From assembly GCA_016285645.1 (NCBI GenBank), contig JAEERC010000035.1, positions 35,670-99,669 on the forward strand: a stretch of DNA of 64,000 nucleotides, given 5' to 3'. The number at the start of each line of letters is the position of its first letter. Position 1 is the first letter of the stretch. The stretch is from Clostridiaceae bacterium (lineage in GTDB: Bacteria; Bacillota; Clostridia; Oscillospirales; Acutalibacteraceae). Below are positions 62,804-64,000 of the stretch, in pieces. Made by a program: the position numbers and the translations under genes. Below the pieces are notes generated by a model, which ran no database searches, was not told the origin of the DNA, and was given only the letters and a program-made list of their open reading frames with translations.

Positions 62804-62831
62804 TTGACAAATAAAAAAAACCGTGTATAAT
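62804..62831 (+). promoter_or_regulatory. Promoter of the initiator tRNA gene
   Basis: TTGACA (62804-62809), a 16-bp spacer, then TATAAT (62826-62831), 18 nt before the tRNA 5' end. Both hexamers are perfect consensus. Confidence 0.85.
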
Positions 62832-62849
62832 GAATTAGCAATCAGATAT

Positions 62850-62926
<77 letters not shown>

Positions 62927-62931
62927 AAGGA

Positions 62932-62966
62932 AATCACTCACTGTCAGGTGGGTGATTCTCTTTTTT
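62932..62966 (+). terminator. Terminator of tRNA-fMet
   Basis: Stem AATCACTCAC/GTGGGTGATT (62932-62941 with 62948-62957, one G-U pair) followed by CTCTTTTTT. Confidence 0.8.
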
Positions 62967-62978
62967 ATGCAAGTGCAG

Positions 62979-63142
62979 AACCTGCGACCTCAAAAACGGG
63001 GTCCCCGAAAAGTCCAAAAGACTTTTTGGGGAAAGGAGGAGCAGCGAAGCGGATGAGCTTTCGCGAAAGCAAGTGTTACAAGACGCGGAAACGATTGAGC
63101 GCAGCCCGCGACGACGCGGTTCAAATCCTGCCTCCGCAACCA
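62979..63142 (+). repeat. 164-bp repeat copy A ending in a tRNA-like 3' end with CCA
   Basis: It starts with AACCTGCGACCTC, the reverse complement of a tRNA variable-loop/T-arm sequence. A 12-bp hairpin follows (63003-63014 with 63020-63031), then a GCTTTCGCGAAAGC palindrome, and finally the tRNA-like T-loop, acceptor and CCA (63118-63142). Copy B at 63415-63578 has the same length. I count nine differences, all in the first 65 positions; the final 99 bp are identical. The T stem is not intact (CGCGG against CCTGC), so it is not a functional tRNA. There is no convincing coding content. Confidence 0.85.
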
Positions 63143-63144
63143 GA

Positions 63145-63180
63145 AGAACTCACCCATCATCGATGGGTGAGTTCTTTTTT
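63145..63180 (+). terminator. Terminator hairpin after tRNA-like end copy A
   Basis: A perfect 13-bp stem AGAACTCACCCAT/ATGGGTGAGTTCT (63145-63157 with 63163-63175), then a T6 run. It is related in sequence to the hairpin after the true tRNA. Confidence 0.8.
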
Positions 63181-63186
63181 GTGGTG

Positions 63187-63360
63187 TGAGCCGGGAATAA
63201 ATCTTACGGCTCAGGTTATGAGACCGAAGGGCGAATACCCGGAGGGTGAGGCGGTGTTGAATGACAGTCCGGTGGACTGTCAGATCCGCCGAGCCGACCG
63301 CAACATTTTCGTCGCAATGAAAATGCAAGACCGCAGGTTCAAATCCTGCCTCCGCAACCA
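63187..63360 (+). repeat. Second tRNA-like 3' end with a different structured leader
   Basis: A unit not homologous to copies A and B in its 5' part. Hairpins: TGAGCCG/CGGCTCA (63187-63193 with 63207-63213), GACAGTCC/GGACTGTC (63263-63270 with 63274-63281) and CATTTTC/GAAAATG near 63304-63325. It ends with a complete T arm GCAGG-TTCAAAT-CCTGC, acceptor half and CCA (63333-63360). No matching 5' acceptor or anticodon arm was found. Confidence 0.7.
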
Positions 63361-63364
63361 AAGG

Positions 63365-63398
63365 AAATCACTCACCGTTTGGTGGGTGCATTTCTTTT
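63365..63398 (+). terminator. Terminator hairpin after the second tRNA-like end
   Basis: Core stem CACTCACC/GGTGGGTG (63369-63376 with 63381-63388), extended by AAAT/ATTT past a one-base bulge, then CTTTT. It is related to the hairpins at 62932 and 63145. Confidence 0.65.
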
Positions 63399-63414
63399 GC
63401 TTATGTGGTTTTAA

Positions 63415-63578
63415 AACCTGCGACCTCTCTATCGGGGTCCCCAAAAAGTCCTTTAGACTTTTTGGGGAAAGGAGGAGCGGCGAAGCGGATGAGCTTTCGC
63501 GAAAGCAAGTGTTACAAGACGCGGAAACGATTGAGCGCAGCCCGCGACGACGCGGTTCAAATCCTGCCTCCGCAACCA
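63415..63578 (+). repeat. 164-bp repeat copy B ending in a tRNA-like 3' end with CCA
   Basis: The second copy of the 62979-63142 element, same length. The leading hairpin (63439-63450 with 63456-63467) replaces a G-U pair of copy A by A-U and has a different loop. The last 99 bp are identical to copy A. It ends in T-loop, acceptor half and CCA (63554-63578). Confidence 0.85.
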
Positions 63579-63580
63579 TA

Positions 63581-63620
63581 AAAGCACGGTTTCTTTGATT
63601 GAAACCGTGCTTTTCCTTTT
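63581..63620 (+). terminator. Terminator after copy B
   Basis: A perfect 13-bp stem AAAGCACGGTTTC/GAAACCGTGCTTT (63581-63593 with 63601-63613), a seven-base loop and a T-rich tail. It is unrelated in sequence to the other three hairpins. Confidence 0.8.
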
Positions 63621-63674
63621 TGAGCAAGAAACCCTTTGAAATCAAAGGCTTCCCTCGCTTTTGCATATAAAAAG

Positions 63675-63707
63675 AGCCGTCCTTGAGTGATTTCCGGGAC
63701 GGCTTTT
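63675..63707 (+). terminator. Isolated terminator-like hairpin
   Basis: Stem AGCCGTCC/GGACGGCT (63675-63682 with 63697-63704) followed by a T run. No gene ends directly upstream, so it may be a remnant of a lost operon. Confidence 0.6.
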
Positions 63708-63740
63708 CTGCGTTTTATAGGCTTTGTATTGCTGCTTCGA

Positions 63741-63797
63741 GGGAGTAATCGTTAGATTTGAGGGTAATCGTTAAATTTCAAGGTAATCGTTGAATCT
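63741..63797. repeat. Three imperfect 19-bp tandem repeats
   Basis: The nonamer GTAATCGTT begins at 63745, 63764 and 63783, an exact 19-bp period, with similar flanks (TTAGATTT, AAATTT, GAATCT). The array abuts the end of the Vsr-like fragment. Confidence 0.7.
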
Positions 63798-63876
63798 CCT
63801 TGACCAATCTTTCCATCGTTACGTCGAAGTGCTTATTGACTTCACATTCCCATATCACAATAAGGCTGATGCCATT
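63778..63876 (-). pseudogene. C-terminal fragment of a Vsr-type mismatch endonuclease
   Basis: The minus strand reads IVIWECEVNKHFDVTMERLV and then KEIQRLP before a TGA at 63780-63778. The VIWECE block and the helix after it are the recognisable C-terminus of very-short-patch repair endonucleases. Nothing upstream in the remaining window continues the protein: sequence to the right of about 63862 belongs to a recombinase on the other strand. It is therefore a truncated relic of a restriction-modification companion gene. Confidence 0.55.
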
Positions 63877-64000
63877 GGCGCTTTTATGTTCCGGCTCCGG
63901 GAGATGGATCAGCTGCTGGAGCATTTTGATGAGCGGCTATGGATGGATACAGTTGACCGGGTCACCGTTTTTAAGGATGGCGGTATGTTGTTCAAATTCC
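63865..64000 (+). pseudogene. C-terminal end of a large serine recombinase, 5'-truncated and cut by the window edge
   Basis: The plus-strand frame from 63865 reads ADAIGAFMFRLREMDQLL, then EHFDERLWMDTVDRVTVF and KDGGMLFKF. This matches the end of clostridial large serine recombinases (transposon/phage type), where a short helix is followed by LWxxxVxxVTVxxDGxxxFxF. No recombinase catalytic domain lies upstream, as the sequence to the left belongs to a Vsr-like relic and tRNA repeats. It is interpreted as a mobile-element remnant, although the frame is open to position 64000. Confidence 0.55.

Noticed and set aside
63001..63142. A complete second tRNA gene within repeat copy A
   Set aside because: A possible 5' acceptor (GCGGAT at about 63050) exists, but there is no anticodon arm and the T stem is broken at three of five pairs.
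62979..63578. CRISPR-like array at the repeat cluster
   Set aside because: There are only two 164-bp repeats with irregular spacing, no short regular spacers and no cas genes.
62948..63666. Open frames overlapping the tRNA repeats, with peptides such as MVAEAGFEP and WLRRQDLN
   Set aside because: These peptides are the translated reverse complement of the tRNA 3' end (T-loop and acceptor). They recur with every tRNA-like copy and lack ribosome binding sites, so they are phantom proteins.

Overview
The window reads as a gene-dense chromosome segment of a low-to-moderate GC Gram-positive anaerobe of class Clostridia, most like the gut Oscillospirales/Ruminococcaceae group. This is inferred from the gene set: SepF/DivIVA division genes next to miaA-mutL-mutS-miaB, short-form HisG with HisZ, split transketolase, DUF4364 and DUF4298 proteins, class I fumarase in two subunits, AGGAGG-type ribosome binding sites and near-consensus sigma-A promoters with 17-bp spacers. 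There is no rRNA, CRISPR array or intact insertion sequence. Mobile-element relics occur only at the right edge.

Layout. 1-3005 (+): end of a surface-polymer locus (LicD-type transferase, acyltransferase, TarI/IspD-like cytidylyltransferase). 3218-7465 (+): topoisomerase IV pair parE-parC. 7559-13886 (+): secG, a class A penicillin-binding protein, ruvX-radA-unknown gene, and a XerC/D recombinase. 13929-14660 (-): a glycerophosphodiesterase. 14854-22270 (+): the compact histidine operon hisZGDCBHAF(IE). 22309-28015 (-): a six-gene operon holding a small HExxH membrane protein, a DUF4364 regulator-like protein, ribulokinase, L-ribulose-5-P 4-epimerase, a TIM-barrel epimerase and a GPH sugar symporter. 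28189-32987 (+): a type-2 IleRS, then rfbA-rfbC. 33024-34627 (-): cyclophilin and a membrane-anchored metallo-beta-lactamase-fold hydrolase. 34765-35931 (+): a SulP-like membrane protein. 35974-51414 (-): a long block running miaB-ylbF-mutS-mutL-miaA-HlyD-like-yggS-sepF-divIVA-lspA-rluD-tktN-tktC-divIVA-like-fumarase beta. 51532-57311 (-): ftsK, a YgiQ-type radical SAM protein and a second anchored MBL hydrolase. 57568-60671 (+): aconitase and isocitrate dehydrogenase. 60719-62721 (-): alpha/beta hydrolase, DUF4298 protein and MBL hydrolase. 62850-62926 (+): initiator tRNA-fMet.

How the genes work together. Three themes recur: DNA topology, repair and segregation (parEC, radA, xer, mutSL, ftsK); cell division and envelope (sepF, two DivIVA proteins, PBP, lspA, secG); and central/biosynthetic metabolism (histidine, pentose-phosphate entry through AraB/AraD and transketolase, and the aconitase-ICDH branch that leads to 2-oxoglutarate). 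All five convergent gene ends are separated by about 35-47 bp that hold a single hairpin able to serve both strands.

The least ordinary stretch is 62850-64000. A bona fide initiator tRNA is followed by three further copies of a tRNA T-loop/acceptor/CCA 3' end, each with its own terminator hairpin. Two of these are 164-bp repeats whose last 99 bp are identical and whose leading hairpin differs between copies only in ways that keep it paired. Beyond them lie a relic of a Vsr-type endonuclease and the C-terminal end of a serine recombinase. This looks either like a tRNA-end integration hotspot with nested scars or like a repeated structured element that carries a tRNA-like end. It is the best candidate here for something undescribed.
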